From the NCBI RefSeq assembly GCF_003097315.1, contig NZ_QDDL01000001.1, positions 868,001 to 932,000 on the forward strand: a stretch of DNA of 64,000 bases, in the 5' to 3' direction. A model generated the notes under the pieces. The model ran no database searches. It saw only the letters and a program-made list of their open reading frames with translations, and had not been told where the DNA came from. The position numbers and the translations under genes were made by a program. Origin of the DNA: Pelagibaculum spongiae (lineage in GTDB: Bacteria > Pseudomonadota > Gammaproteobacteria > Enterobacterales > Pelagibaculaceae). Position 1 is the first letter of the stretch. The number at the start of each line of letters is the position of its first letter. This document shows positions 9,766 to 19,458 of this stretch, piece by piece.

Positions 9766-10782
9766 ATGAACCGCAAAAGCAGCAAGCAGCACTATCAAGT
9801 CACCTTGATTGCGTTGGATAAAATGCTCACCACCAGCCTGACATTGCCGATGGAAATGCTCAATGCTGCTCGGGCGATCATGCAAACCGAGCACGGGCGA
9901 GCACCGAGGATTAGCCTGACCGTGGCAGGCACTAATGACACCAACAACAAACCGGTTATCGCCAGCGGTGGTATTAAACTGCTGCCAGATTGCCACTACA
10001 GCCAGGTCGAGCAGGCAGATTTAATTATTGTCCCAGCGATGTGGCGTAACCCTCAGCCCATCTTGCAACTCTATTCCGAACTGATCATCTGGCTAAAACA
10101 AATGCATCTGCAAGGTAGCATGCTCGGCGCAGCGGGTACTGGCAGTTATTTATTGGCTGGCACTGGGCTACTTGATGGAAAACCGTCGACTACTCACTGG
10201 TATTATTTTGATCGCTTTCAAAAACTATTCCCGACTACCGATGTTAAAAGAGATCATCTAATCACCCATGCCGATGGTATTTTTTGCACCGGTAGCGTCA
10301 ATTCAATTGCTGATTTAACCATTAACCTAATTGAACAATGGTTTGGTGAAGCGACCGCCGCCAGAGTGCGCCAACAATTTTCACCAGAAATTCGCCGCAG
10401 TACTTTTGACAGTGTCTTTGAAACAGAATTTTCCAGCTCACACCGCGATGAACTCGTTATCGCCAGCCAACAACTATTAAAAGCCAGTTTGAATCAACCG
10501 ATCGATTTGTCACAAATTGCAAAAGAACAACAAGTCAGCCAACGCACTTTAAACCGACGTTTTCAGCAAGCTTTAGGAATGACGCCGCTTGAATATTTAA
10601 CTCGTCTACGGCTAGAACAGGCCTGTGAACTACTGCGTGAAACCAATCTCGGCGTCGCCGAAGTCGCCGAGCAATCCGGTTTTAGCGGTGCAAGTTATCT
10701 GGCAAAGATTTTTCGTAAACACTTTCAAATCACCCCGGGAGAATACCGCACCAGTGTTAGAGGCAAACTGTTTACTTTGTAA
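9766..10782 (+). CDS. GlxA-family transcriptional regulator (DJ-1/PfpI plus AraC HTH)
   Basis: 338 residues. An N-terminal DJ-1/PfpI-like glutamine amidotransferase fold (about 10-200) has the nucleophile elbow as AAGTGSYLLAGTGLLDG, so the usual Cys is replaced and the domain is a sensor rather than an enzyme. This is followed by an AraC-type double HTH (LSQIAKEQQVSQRTLNRRFQ, then VAEVAEQSGFSGASYLAKIF with ITPGEYR). It is divergent from fabY with 267 bases between, so it may regulate fabY or itself; this is inferred from position only. Confidence 0.88.
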   Translation: MNRKSSKQHYQVTLIALDKMLTTSLTLPMEMLNAARAIMQTEHGRAPRISLTVAGTNDTNNKPVIASGGIKLLPDCHYSQVEQADLIIVPAMWRNPQPILQLYSELIIWLKQMHLQGSMLGAAGTGSYLLAGTGLLDGKPSTTHWYYFDRFQKLFPTTDVKRDHLITHADGIFCTGSVNSIADLTINLIEQWFGEATAARVRQQFSPEIRRSTFDSVFETEFSSSHRDELVIASQQLLKASLNQPIDLSQIAKEQQVSQRTLNRRFQQALGMTPLEYLTRLRLEQACELLRETNLGVAEVAEQSGFSGASYLAKIFRKHFQITPGEYRTSVRGKLFTL

Positions 10783-10976
10783 GTCCTGGCACCTCTAAGA
10801 TGCAAATTTTAGCTGTAAACAGAAATATATTTAGGCTCGATAACTTCACATTCTGTTAATAATTTGAAATTTCACTTGTGATTCTGCGGAGATATCAGAA
10901 CAATAACCCGCATCAAATCGCTCCCCAGCTTAAAAGCTAACAATAATTGAATGGGGGCTCCCCTGGGAGAACATTA

Positions 10977-12308
10977 ATGAGCCATCAAATCGAATTCACC
11001 GGCAAAGTTCGTGAAGGATTCAATCGAGATGAAGTGAAGCAGCACTTTGCCTCTTTAAATGAAGGTGCCAGTAATGAAATGGTCAGCCAGCTATTTTCAT
11101 CTACTAATAGCATTGTGATCAAAAAAGAATTAGAGCTGAAACAAGCCGAAGTACTAATCAAAAAATTGGCAAATATCGGAATGGAATGTCGTATTTCTAG
11201 CCTCGGTAAAGCCAACTTTGGTGCCAGAGACACTGCAGCTGTCCAGAAAAAACAGCCAATGTCATTTGACCCCATTCATAACAATGGTCCGGTTGATCCA
11301 ACTCGAATTGCATCCAGCCAAGCCAAACAGCAACCAACCCAGCAAGCTGCTGAGCAAAAACAGCCGTTCGGTGGTTTATCCCTCGAAGCCAAACACGAGC
11401 CAGAAATTCAGCCCCAAGCTGAAGCACCTAATATGCACTCAGCGGCATTTAATGCCCAGGGGACGAACAACGTTTCAGGACAAAACTTTTCCCAGAACAA
11501 TTCACAACACCATTCACAACACAATCCTTACCAAAGCCCATCGGCACCCTTGCAAGGTTTTGCTGATGACGAAGAAAACCTCTACCCACCAAGAAATGCG
11601 GGGTTTGCCAGTGGCGTACGCTGGATCGCACAAGGTTTTGGTATGTTTTTTCAAAAACCACTGGGATGGATTGGCTGCTTTTTAATCTATGGCATTATCT
11701 CTGTAATTTTGGCAGTTATCCCCGTTGTTAATTTTTTTGCAGCCTTCTTCCATGTCATTTTCATGGCAGGTTTTTATGCCGTAGCACATCAGCAAAAAAC
11801 AGAAAACACGCTCTCCATTGGTGAATTATTCAGTGGTTTCAGTAAAACCGGCTCGTTAGTATTTTCAATGGTTATTCAATCTGTTGGATTTATCGTCGTT
11901 TTAGCGATTGCTTATGGCATGGCTGACTTCGGTGCCTTGGCAACTTATGCCGCAGATTCCGGTATGGATATACAAAACCTATCAACCGCAGATTTAATCG
12001 GGTTGCTCTGGTTATTTATTACTCCAATATTGGTGTTAAGCCTATTAATCATCCCGATCATGATGGCTGGTTTTTATGCGCCTGCATTAATTATGTTACA
12101 AGATCTTTCGGCACCAGAAGCACTAAAACAAAGCTTCTTTGGTTGTTTGAAAAATGTTCATTCGCTAACTCTTTACAGCATTATTGCATTGATTCTGCTA
12201 ATTATTGGTGGATCGCTACTTGGGCTGGGTTTATTTGTTGCGGTACCAGTAATGCTTGCGGCAAGTTATATGTCTTACAGGGATATATTCCTTCACGATA
12301 ACGAATAA
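10977..12308 (+). CDS. BPSS1780-like multi-pass membrane protein with soluble N-terminal domain
   Basis: 443 residues from the ATG at 10977, chosen because GGGAGA ends six bases before it (an upstream TTG would add ten codons). Residues 1-75 form a small alpha/beta domain (IEFTGKVREGFNRDEVKQHF). Residues ~90-200 are a Gln/Asn/His-rich linker. The rest has five or six membrane segments, beginning at the GVRWIAQGFGMFF motif typical of BPSS1780-family membrane proteins. Function is unknown, probably inner membrane. It is alone on its strand and ends at a strong bidirectional terminator. Confidence 0.7.
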   Translation: MSHQIEFTGKVREGFNRDEVKQHFASLNEGASNEMVSQLFSSTNSIVIKKELELKQAEVLIKKLANIGMECRISSLGKANFGARDTAAVQKKQPMSFDPIHNNGPVDPTRIASSQAKQQPTQQAAEQKQPFGGLSLEAKHEPEIQPQAEAPNMHSAAFNAQGTNNVSGQNFSQNNSQHHSQHNPYQSPSAPLQGFADDEENLYPPRNAGFASGVRWIAQGFGMFFQKPLGWIGCFLIYGIISVILAVIPVVNFFAAFFHVIFMAGFYAVAHQQKTENTLSIGELFSGFSKTGSLVFSMVIQSVGFIVVLAIAYGMADFGALATYAADSGMDIQNLSTADLIGLLWLFITPILVLSLLIIPIMMAGFYAPALIMLQDLSAPEALKQSFFGCLKNVHSLTLYSIIALILLIIGGSLLGLGLFVAVPVMLAASYMSYRDIFLHDNE

Positions 12309-12322
12309 CTTAAATCCCAAAC

Positions 12323-12362
12323 AAAAAAACGCAGTGCATTAATAATGCACTGCGTTTTTTAT
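12323..12362. terminator. Bidirectional terminator between convergent genes
   Basis: Perfect arms AACGCAGTGCAT/ATGCACTGCGTT with a five-base loop are flanked by A-run and T-run, so it works on both strands. It serves the membrane protein gene (plus) and the aspartokinase (minus). Confidence 0.92.
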
Positions 12363-12382
12363 TGTTCACTGAATCAGGAGTA

Positions 12383-13810
12383 TTAAGCCACTCGAATCGC
12401 ATATTGGTGATTATGCCGCTCGATTAGACACTTATGCATACTTTTTACTGCTGTATGATAATCCGCCTCATCTAACACAAACTGCATATCGACCTGACGC
12501 ATACACTGATGCATTGCCAACACACTAATGCCCGCTTCGGCCAGCGCCGATGTGGTTTCAGCCAGAATGCCTGGCACTTTCATACTGGAGCCAATCGCAG
12601 AAACCAGCGCCACTTTTTGGGTCGACACTTCGGCATCTGGGAAGGCTTGCTCCAACTGCTCAACCACTCGACGCACTCTTTTAATACCGGTGCTGATATA
12701 GTGAGTAATCGTATTGGCATTCAAATCTTTGGTGATCACTTCTACACCCTGCTGATGCAATAGCTCAACAATGGTGCGGTCGTAGCATTCAATCTCACCC
12801 GACATTTCTTGGTCAAATACTTCAATTGCCACCACATGACGGCGACCGGCAATAATCTCAACGCAATGCTCATCGCTGCAATAATCAGAGGTAATTAAAG
12901 TACCGCTGTGCGCCGGATCAAAAGTATTTTTAATTCGCAGTGCAATGCCCGCTTTGCGCAATCCTTTAGCAGCCTTGGGATGAATCGCTTCCATTCCCAA
13001 ATTAGCGAGCTGGTCGGCAACATCGTAATTCGTCCGACCAATCGGCACCACTTTACCTTCACCAACTACTCGAGGATCAGCACTGCTTAAATGGAATTCT
13101 TTATGAATCACTGCTTCCGTCGCTTCGGTAATTACCGCAATCCGGCTAAAGGTCATTTCACTGTAACCACGGTCAAAAGTGGTCATCAAACCTTCAACGC
13201 AGTTGGCGTAACCCGTAACAATCGGCAGGCAAGTTTGCAAATCAATCTCAGCAAAAGCCTTGGCAATGGCTTCATCTAACGAGAGGTTGCTATTACCGCG
13301 CCAGCCTGATAAATCGACAAACTTGGCATTAATACCTTCCTGCTGCAGCAAGAAAGCAAGGTTATGCGCACTATGTGCTTCACCTATGGATGCCAGCATC
13401 TCACGCACTTTCATTAACTGGTCAGACAGCTGGAAATGACCGAAAGCACAGACTTTTCTCAGGTCTGTTAAACAATCTTCAACACTACCCAACCGGTCAG
13501 AAATAAACTGGTCAGCCTGTTGTTTTAAAGCAGGATCTTCAAACAGTCCGGCGTTAATCTCTAGCATTCTGGCACGAACATCATCCATTGCCTGACGCCA
13601 AGCCTGACCATCTTCAGCATGGGCAAACAAGCCATAAATGCCTGAATCACCGGTCTTCTTGTGTTCCAAAAGTAAATCTGTCACTCCACCATAAGCAGAA
13701 ACAACAAAGATTCGATTATAAGGCTGCTCTGGGTAACAAATAATATTGTCCCGAACCGCCTCATAATTACTCATTGAAGTTCCACCAATCTTTTCAACTG
13801 TATGCTGCAT
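12383..13810 (-). CDS. Aspartate kinase (Ask_Ect-like subgroup)
   Basis: 475 residues. It phosphorylates aspartate as the first step to Lys, Met, Thr and, in some species, ectoine. The amino-acid kinase signature is at the start (VEKIGGTSMSN with Lys7), and two ACT regulatory domains lie at the C-terminus (VALVSAIGSSMKVPGI and the AGISVLAMHQCM stretch). The VEKIGGTSMS start and length resemble the specialised aspartokinase found with ectoine genes, but no ectABC is present here, so that link is only a recollection. Single gene with its own terminator. Confidence 0.88.
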   Translation of the reverse strand: MQHTVEKIGGTSMSNYEAVRDNIICYPEQPYNRIFVVSAYGGVTDLLLEHKKTGDSGIYGLFAHAEDGQAWRQAMDDVRARMLEINAGLFEDPALKQQADQFISDRLGSVEDCLTDLRKVCAFGHFQLSDQLMKVREMLASIGEAHSAHNLAFLLQQEGINAKFVDLSGWRGNSNLSLDEAIAKAFAEIDLQTCLPIVTGYANCVEGLMTTFDRGYSEMTFSRIAVITEATEAVIHKEFHLSSADPRVVGEGKVVPIGRTNYDVADQLANLGMEAIHPKAAKGLRKAGIALRIKNTFDPAHSGTLITSDYCSDEHCVEIIAGRRHVVAIEVFDQEMSGEIECYDRTIVELLHQQGVEVITKDLNANTITHYISTGIKRVRRVVEQLEQAFPDAEVSTQKVALVSAIGSSMKVPGILAETTSALAEAGISVLAMHQCMRQVDMQFVLDEADYHTAVKSMHKCLIERHNHQYAIRVA

Positions 13811-13967
13811 GCGGCCTCACTACGGACAAATCTTAGAATTGAGCAGGATATTGTTTTTATAAAATGGTCTTGATTTTTAAATATCTAGCCTAGAATTTCA
13901 ATAGCTAATTTGTATGCTTTCAGCAGAAACCGATTACTCTCATTGATAGCTTATACGGAGCGCAAGG

Positions 13968-14717
13968 ATGCCATTTTTTGGAGAACTGATGTATGCCGAG
14001 ATGGCTCTTGACTATGTAAGAAGCAAATTGAAGCTGCTTAGAGGGGATAGTCGTCCAGATGTAGACAAATTGATCCGAAGGTTGGGCTATCAAGAAGAAA
14101 TTAAATTTTTCAATAATCATCCCATTCTTCCCAGACGCTTCTTAGAAGACTGGAACGACTCCAACTACCGAATGAACCTACTTCGGAAAGCGGCCTACAA
14201 TTTTGCAACCCAAAAAGCTCCACCCGCTGAGTTATTTCTCAGCTATCAATACGGATTTCTAGGGAAAAAACGACACGAACATGGCACTTTTGATATCTCA
14301 GCCAACTGCCAAGATCAGGTGGCTGCCGCTTATTATTATTTAATCTCCCGAGCCTTTGCCTGTCACTGCGCTTCTAATCGGCCACTCACTTGGCGATTAG
14401 AGCTTCACCCTCTCCAAGGTTGTGATATCAACGATTACAGTACTTCACTGTTCATCACGAGCCGAGATACCCTGGGAAAAACAATAAAAAACCATACAAT
14501 TAATGACATCGATTCCCTTGCAACACCTGAAGAAAATTGCCCTTTAAACAATTTGAAAGGAGTAATTTGTGACCCTTACCTTGAAGTCACCTGGTTAATT
14601 GACTGTCAGCTTAGCTTGCTCACTTATCTCAAATTTGTGAGAAGTAATTATTACCCCGCCGGTTCAAAAAATTACTCCATCTCTTTCCACCACCTCAGCA
14701 ACCAACTCCTGGATTGA
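13968..14717 (+). CDS. Uncharacterised protein
   Basis: 249 residues that I do not recognise. The start is supported by GGAG seven bases before the ATG. No signal peptide or membrane span. It is rich in aromatic residues and has four or five Cys scattered through it (CHCASNR, GCDIND, ICDPY, IDCQL). It is a single gene between the aspartokinase and the SahR-like regulator. Its stop codon abuts the large palindrome at 14718, and the -35-like TTGACA of the next gene overlaps that stop. Confidence 0.55.
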   Translation: MPFFGELMYAEMALDYVRSKLKLLRGDSRPDVDKLIRRLGYQEEIKFFNNHPILPRRFLEDWNDSNYRMNLLRKAAYNFATQKAPPAELFLSYQYGFLGKKRHEHGTFDISANCQDQVAAAYYYLISRAFACHCASNRPLTWRLELHPLQGCDINDYSTSLFITSRDTLGKTIKNHTINDIDSLATPEENCPLNNLKGVICDPYLEVTWLIDCQLSLLTYLKFVRSNYYPAGSKNYSISFHHLSNQLLD

Positions 14718-14755
14718 CACAACCCAATATCAAAAAATATTGATATTGGGTTGTG
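14714..14755 (+). promoter_or_regulatory. Promoter overlapped by a 16-bp-arm palindrome (SahR-type operator candidate)
   Basis: Perfect arms 14718-14733 and 14740-14755 (right arm TTGATATTGGGTTGTG) are separated by AAAATA. A consensus -35 TTGACA (14714-14719) and a -10-like AATATT (14736-14741, 16-base spacing) lie in and under the palindrome, so a bound repressor would block polymerase. There is no T-tract, so it is not a good terminator. Autoregulation by the downstream ArsR-methyltransferase protein is inferred. Confidence 0.6.
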
Positions 14756-14787
14756 CAAGCTAAATCAGCCAGCTAGACTTGCGCCCT

Positions 14788-15774
14788 ATGAATACTCCTG
14801 AAATTACCACCGACGCTCTGGCAGTCATGCTTAAAGCAGCTGGCGACAGTTTGCGTTTGGGCATATTGCGAGCACTTAAAGACAACTCCTTTGGTGTGCT
14901 TGAACTGTGCCAGATTTTTGCTGGCAAGCAGTCGGGAGTGAGCCATCACTTAAAAGTCTTGAGCAAGGCTGGGCTGGTTGCTCAACGCCGGGAAGGCAAT
15001 GCGATATTTTATCGCCGTGCTTTGGTTGCAGATCAGCAGGCCGATGCAGATTTATTGGTGTCGTTATACGCCACTATTGATCAACTACCACTGACTGGCG
15101 ATGTTCAAGACAGATTAAACCTAGTGCTCAGTGAACGTGCAGAGCACGCCCGGGAATTCTTTGCTAATCATGCTAAGGAATTTCCCGACCACCAGGATTT
15201 AATTGCTCACTATCCACAATATGGCGAAGCAATTGGCGATTTACTGGAAAGCATCCACTTTCCACAATTGGCTCAGGCAGTTGAAATTGGCCCGGGACAA
15301 GGAGAGTTTCTGGCGCGATTGGCACCGAGGTTTGAGAAAATCTATGCGGTGGATATTTCGTCCGAAATGCTTGAACAGTCGCGGCAATTTGCTTTGGATA
15401 ATGGCTACTCACATATCGAGTTTATCCATGGCGATATTAATACCGTACTGGAAAAAGACCTCAAGTGTGACTGTTTGGTACTGAATATGGTGTTACACCA
15501 TGTGCCAACACCGGCGCAGCTATTTAAAACTGCGGCAAAACTGATTAATCCTGGCGGCGCATTATTGATTACCGATTTGTGCCGCCACAACCAAAGTTGG
15601 GCTAGAGATAACTGCGGTGATTTCTGGCTCGGATTTGATACTGAAGAGCTGACCGCCTGGGCGCAATCTGCCGGATTAGAAGACGGCGATCGCCTGTATT
15701 TGGGACTGAAAAATGGCTTCCAAATTCAGCTGCGGCGATTTGACCAACCTGTTATTGGAATTGTAAAAAAATGA
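14788..15774 (+). CDS. SahR-like ArsR-family regulator with methyltransferase domain
   Basis: 328 residues from the ATG at 14788. The N-terminal ArsR winged helix is at about 10-90 ([41 protein letters not shown]). A C-terminal Rossmann SAM-binding fold has [16 protein letters not shown] (motif I) and an acidic VDISSEML loop, then [12 protein letters not shown]. The same fusion precedes metK in Pseudomonas, and SahR proteins of this design sense S-adenosylhomocysteine to control the methionine cycle. Its stop overlaps the metK start (ATGA), so it is the first gene of the SAM-cycle operon. No clear ribosome site precedes the ATG. Confidence 0.85.
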   Translation: MNTPEITTDALAVMLKAAGDSLRLGILRALKDNSFGVLELCQIFAGKQSGVSHHLKVLSKAGLVAQRREGNAIFYRRALVADQQADADLLVSLYATIDQLPLTGDVQDRLNLVLSERAEHAREFFANHAKEFPDHQDLIAHYPQYGEAIGDLLESIHFPQLAQAVEIGPGQGEFLARLAPRFEKIYAVDISSEMLEQSRQFALDNGYSHIEFIHGDINTVLEKDLKCDCLVLNMVLHHVPTPAQLFKTAAKLINPGGALLITDLCRHNQSWARDNCGDFWLGFDTEELTAWAQSAGLEDGDRLYLGLKNGFQIQLRRFDQPVIGIVKK

Positions 15775-16928
15775 GTGAATACAGCCTTTTTACCTCTGAA
15801 TCTGTATCCGAAGGCCATCCTGACAAAATGGCTGACCAGATTTCTGATGCCATCCTTGATGCGATGTTGGAACAGGACCCGCATGCTCGGGTAGCTGTTG
15901 AAACCATGGTTAAAACCGGTATGGCAATTGTTGCCGGTGAAGTACGCACTAGCTGCTACGTTGACCTAGAAGGTCTGGTTCGCCAGGTAATTAACGACAT
16001 CGGCTACACCAGTAGCGATGTTGGTTTCGACGGTAATTCTTGCGCAGTCATTAATGCCATCGGCAAGCAGTCTGGCGATATCGCCATGGGCGTTGACGAA
16101 GGCGAAACTAAAGATCTTGGCGCAGGTGACCAAGGCTTAATGTTTGGTTATGCCACCGATGAAACGCCATCACTGATGCCCGCCCCAATTTACTACAGCC
16201 ATTTGCTGGTAAAACGTCAGGCAGAATTACGCAAAAATGGCACCCTGCCATGGTTGCGCCCTGATGCAAAATCACAGCTGACTTTGCGTTATGACGAAAA
16301 CGGTAAGCCAGTGGCTGTTGATGCGGTTGTTTTATCGACTCAGCACAATCCAGATATCAATTTAGAAGATCTGCGTGAAGCAGTTAAGCGCGACATTATT
16401 TTACCGGTACTGCCGAAGGAATGGATTCATGCTGACACCAAGTTCCACATCAACCCAACCGGTAATTTCGTTATTGGTGGTCCAGTGGGCGATTGCGGCT
16501 TAACTGGCCGTAAAATCATCGTCGATACTTATGGCGGAATGGCACGTCACGGTGGCGGTGCATTCTCTGGTAAAGATCCATCAAAAGTTGACCGTTCAGC
16601 TGCCTATGCTGGCCGTTATGTTGCAAAAAACATTGTTGCAGCAGGTTTAGCGTCGCGTTGTGAAATTCAGATTTCCTACGCAATTGGTGTATCAGAACCG
16701 ACTTCAATTTCTTTGAATACTTTCGGTACTGGCAAGATTTCTGATACAGCAATCATCGAGTTAGTTCGCCAGCACTTTGACTTGACGCCAGGCGGTATTA
16801 TCGAAATGCTCGATCTGCGTCGTCCGATTTATCGCGCTACTGCGGCCTATGGCCACTTTGGTCGTGAAGACGAAGCATTCACTTGGGAAAAAACAGACAA
16901 GGCCGAAGTTTTGAAGGCAGCCTTATAA
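15771..16928 (+). CDS. metK: S-adenosylmethionine synthetase
   Basis: 385 residues, full length. It makes SAM from methionine and ATP in the cytosol. Visible signatures are the N-terminal [18 protein letters not shown], the [15 protein letters not shown] motif, and [15 protein letters not shown] near residue 265. It overlaps the regulator stop by four bases and is translationally coupled to it. It is followed by the structured ahcY leader. The setting makes it part of a SAM-SAH-homocysteine cycle operon. Confidence 0.98.
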   Translation: MSEYSLFTSESVSEGHPDKMADQISDAILDAMLEQDPHARVAVETMVKTGMAIVAGEVRTSCYVDLEGLVRQVINDIGYTSSDVGFDGNSCAVINAIGKQSGDIAMGVDEGETKDLGAGDQGLMFGYATDETPSLMPAPIYYSHLLVKRQAELRKNGTLPWLRPDAKSQLTLRYDENGKPVAVDAVVLSTQHNPDINLEDLREAVKRDIILPVLPKEWIHADTKFHINPTGNFVIGGPVGDCGLTGRKIIVDTYGGMARHGGGAFSGKDPSKVDRSAAYAGRYVAKNIVAAGLASRCEIQISYAIGVSEPTSISLNTFGTGKISDTAIIELVRQHFDLTPGGIIEMLDLRRPIYRATAAYGHFGREDEAFTWEKTDKAEVLKAAL

Positions 16929-16931
16929 GCA

Positions 16932-17039
16932 AGGATCGGTTAACACCCGAAGAGCTTCGGCTCTAAAGCAGTTCATGTGTTAGCGGTCCTGTTATTCGGC
17001 AAGTGATTTCACTTGCCGAATTTAACCAGCGGACAGGAT
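16932..17039 (+). promoter_or_regulatory. Structured ahcY leader with alternative helices (riboswitch-like candidate)
   Basis: The outer stem P1 pairs 16932-16946 with 16977-16990 (AGGATCG with CGGTCCT, then TAACAC with GTGTTA) around a UUCG-capped hairpin at 16951-16964. A second hairpin has perfect 13-base arms 16994-17006/17009-17021. Segment 16986-16992 (GTCCTGT), whose first part closes P1, is also complementary to 17033-17039 (ACAGGAT), which contains the AGGA ribosome site of ahcY. The two pairings exclude each other. It lacks the conserved core of the known SAH riboswitch. The ligand, if any, is unknown. Confidence 0.55.
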
Positions 17040-17046
17040 GACAATA

Positions 17047-18441
17047 ATGAACAACGAACTGAAAGCTACAGTACCCTTGAACGACTACAAAATTGCCGAT
17101 ATTTCTCTAGCCAATTGGGGCCGTGAAGAAATGGCAATTGCCGAAACTGAAATGCCCGCGTTAATGGCAATTCGGCAAAAATATCGATCCAGCCAACCGC
17201 TTGCCGGTGCTCAAATTCTCGGCTGTATCCATATGACCATTCAAACTGCGGTACTGATCGAGACTCTGATTGAACTCGGAGCTGAAGTTCGATGGTCATC
17301 TTGTAATATTTTCTCTACCCAAGATCATGCAGCTGCTGCGATTGCCGTTGCGGGTATTCCGGTATTTGCCTGGAAAGGTGAAACTGAAGCCGAATATGAA
17401 TGGTGCTTGGAACAATCTATCGGTATCGGCGTTGCAGGTTGGAAACCCAATATGGTGTTGGATGACGGCGGTGATTTAACCCTGCTATTGCATGAAAAGT
17501 ATCCACAACTGCTGGATCATATTCATGGCATTACCGAAGAAACAACTACCGGCGTGCATCGTTTATTGGAAATGCTGGAAAAAGACCAACTCAAGGTTCC
17601 GGCAATTAATGTAAACGACTCTGTCACCAAATCAAAAAATGATAATAAATATGGTTGTCGGCATAGCTTAAATGACGCGATTAAAAGAGCGACGGATCAT
17701 TTGTTGGCTGGAAAAAAAGCGTTAGTCGTTGGTTATGGTGATGTTGGTAAAGGCTCTGCAGCCTCACTTCGACAAGAAGGGATGATTGTTAAAATCACCG
17801 AAGTTGACCCAATCTGTGCCATGCAAGCCTGCATGGATGGCTTTGAAGTAGTGTCTGCTTACCAAAATGGTGTTAACGATGGCCTAGCAGAAAACCTGAA
17901 TCGGACATTATTAGACAATGTCGATTTGCTGGTCACCACTACCGGAAATTTCCATGTATGCGACCCACAAATGTTGGCAGCATTAAAAAATGGTGCCGTA
18001 GTGTGTAATATTGGACACTTCGATACCGAGATTGACACCCAGTTTATGCGCGACAAGTGGCGCTGGCAGGAAATAAAACCCCAAGTGCATAAAATATATC
18101 GATCAGAAACAAAAGATGATTTTTTATTACTACTTTCTGAAGGTCGATTAGTCAATTTGGGCAATGCCACTGGCCACCCCAGTCGAATTATGGATGGTTC
18201 ATTTGCTAATCAGGTTTTGGCGCAAATATATCTGTTCCAGCGCAAGTTTGGCGAGTTGCCGCCGGAGCAGAAAAAAGAACACCTCTGGCTTAAGGTTTTG
18301 CCTAAACAGCTAGATGAGGAAGTCGCTCGTTATATGGTACAAGGTTTTGGTGGTGTACTTACCCAACTAACCAAAGCACAAGCTGAATACATCGGTGTTG
18401 ATGTTAACGGGCCATATAAACCAGAAAATTATAAATACTAG
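17047..18441 (+). CDS. ahcY: S-adenosylhomocysteine hydrolase
   Basis: 464 residues from the ATG at 17047, chosen because AGGA sits eight bases upstream (an ATG at 17038 overlaps that site). It hydrolyses SAH to adenosine and homocysteine using bound NAD. Family marks are the [14 protein letters not shown] segment, the [10 protein letters not shown] motif, [16 protein letters not shown] with the catalytic Lys/Asp, the [14 protein letters not shown] Rossmann loop, and a C-terminus ending KPENYKY with the conserved Lys-Tyr. It lies between metK and metF, completing SAM recycling. Translation is probably controlled by the leader. Confidence 0.98.
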   Translation: MNNELKATVPLNDYKIADISLANWGREEMAIAETEMPALMAIRQKYRSSQPLAGAQILGCIHMTIQTAVLIETLIELGAEVRWSSCNIFSTQDHAAAAIAVAGIPVFAWKGETEAEYEWCLEQSIGIGVAGWKPNMVLDDGGDLTLLLHEKYPQLLDHIHGITEETTTGVHRLLEMLEKDQLKVPAINVNDSVTKSKNDNKYGCRHSLNDAIKRATDHLLAGKKALVVGYGDVGKGSAASLRQEGMIVKITEVDPICAMQACMDGFEVVSAYQNGVNDGLAENLNRTLLDNVDLLVTTTGNFHVCDPQMLAALKNGAVVCNIGHFDTEIDTQFMRDKWRWQEIKPQVHKIYRSETKDDFLLLLSEGRLVNLGNATGHPSRIMDGSFANQVLAQIYLFQRKFGELPPEQKKEHLWLKVLPKQLDEEVARYMVQGFGGVLTQLTKAQAEYIGVDVNGPYKPENYKY

Positions 18442-18448
18442 TTTCATA

Positions 18449-18508
18449 TATTGATTGTGGTTCGTGGGATATTCATCTTGAATGCCCCACGAACCAAAGC
18501 AATCAATA
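18449..18508 (+). promoter_or_regulatory. Long hairpin in the ahcY-metF gap
   Basis: TTGATTG (18451-18457) pairs with CAATCAA (18500-18506), extended outward by TA/TA. TGGTTCGTGGG (18458-18468) pairs with CCCACGAACCA (18486-18496). An inner ATTCA/TGAAT pair closes the top, giving about 25 base pairs. No good T-run follows, so it may be a processing or stability element, a weak attenuator, or a DNA operator. A smaller CCGACT/AGTCGG hairpin (18530-18535/18555-18560) follows and partly covers the GGAG of metF. Confidence 0.6.
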
Positions 18509-18567
18509 ATTCTTTCTAAAAAGGGCAAGCCGACTGATGTTGCTGCTTTGCTGGAGTCGGAAATAGC

Positions 18568-19422
18568 ATGAGATCACAATTAAAATATCGCGTTGATTAC
18601 AGCTTTGAGTTTTTCCCACCTAAAACTGACAAAGGTGCCGAAAATATCAAAGTCGCAGCACAACAACTGGCTGCGTTAAATCCTAAATTTTTCTCTTGCA
18701 CCTTTGGTGCCGGCGGATCAACCCAGGAAAAAACTGGTGAAACGGTTTCGATGATTAAAGAAGTCACCGGAATTGCAACTGCACCACATTTATCTTGCAT
18801 CGGCTCGAAAAAAGATAATATTCGCCAGATGCTTTTAGATTATAAAGCTCAGGGCATTGACCGGATTGTTGCATTACGCGGTGATATGCCTTCAGGCATG
18901 GGTAGCCCGGGCGAACTCCGCTTTGCCAATGAATTGGTGGAATTTATTCGTGAAGTTACCGGTGATCATTTCCATATCGAAGTAGCGGCTTACCCTGAAT
19001 TTCATCCGCAATCATTTAATGCCGATGATGATTTAAAAAACTTTAAACGCAAAGTCGAAGCTGGTGCCAACTCAGCGATTACCCAGTATTTTTTCAACCC
19101 AGATTCTTATTTCCGGTATGTGGATAGCTTGGAAAAAATTGGTGTCGATATTCCGGTAGTGCCTGGCATTATGCCGATTACCAATTACGCTCAACTGGCA
19201 CGTTTTTCACACATGTGTGGTGCAGAAATCCCACGCTGGTTGCGCAAACGCCTAGAAGGCTTTTATGACGACCGAGAAGCGATTGCCGATTACGGCATTG
19301 ATGTCATCAGCGAGCTATGTCGATCACTGTTGGAAGGCGGCGCACCGGGCTTGCACTTCTACACATTGAATCGTTCAGATACTTCGATCAAGATTTTTAA
19401 AAATCTTGGGCTGACCGATTAA
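18568..19422 (+). CDS. metF: 5,10-methylenetetrahydrofolate reductase
   Basis: 284 residues, typical MetF length. It is an FAD enzyme that reduces methylene-THF to methyl-THF, which supplies the methyl group for homocysteine to methionine. Motifs: SFEFFPPKTDKG at the N-terminus, FSCTFGAGGST, IVALRGDMP, a KVEAGANSAITQYFFN stretch, and GLHFYTLNRS at the end. Last gene of the SAM-cycle block, followed by a terminator. Its leader contains two hairpins that may tune its expression relative to ahcY. Confidence 0.97.
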   Translation: MRSQLKYRVDYSFEFFPPKTDKGAENIKVAAQQLAALNPKFFSCTFGAGGSTQEKTGETVSMIKEVTGIATAPHLSCIGSKKDNIRQMLLDYKAQGIDRIVALRGDMPSGMGSPGELRFANELVEFIREVTGDHFHIEVAAYPEFHPQSFNADDDLKNFKRKVEAGANSAITQYFFNPDSYFRYVDSLEKIGVDIPVVPGIMPITNYAQLARFSHMCGAEIPRWLRKRLEGFYDDREAIADYGIDVISELCRSLLEGGAPGLHFYTLNRSDTSIKIFKNLGLTD

Positions 19423-19432
19423 ATCCTGATTT

Positions 19433-19458
19433 AGAGCCTTATTTAAGGCTCTTCTTCT
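19433..19458 (+). terminator. Terminator after metF
   Basis: AGAGCCTT and AAGGCTCT arms with an ATTT loop are followed by TCTTCT, ten bases after the metF stop. The T-tract is imperfect. Confidence 0.65.

Noticed and set aside
14718-14755. Palindrome as terminator of the orphan gene before it
   Set aside because: No T-run follows, and a consensus -35 with a -10-like box overlaps it, so an operator/promoter reading is preferred.
16929-17046. Known SAH riboswitch upstream of ahcY
   Set aside because: The position is right but the conserved core of that class (its GAGGAGCGCUGC-like and CAGGCUCG-like segments) is not present, so the element was reported as an unclassified leader instead.
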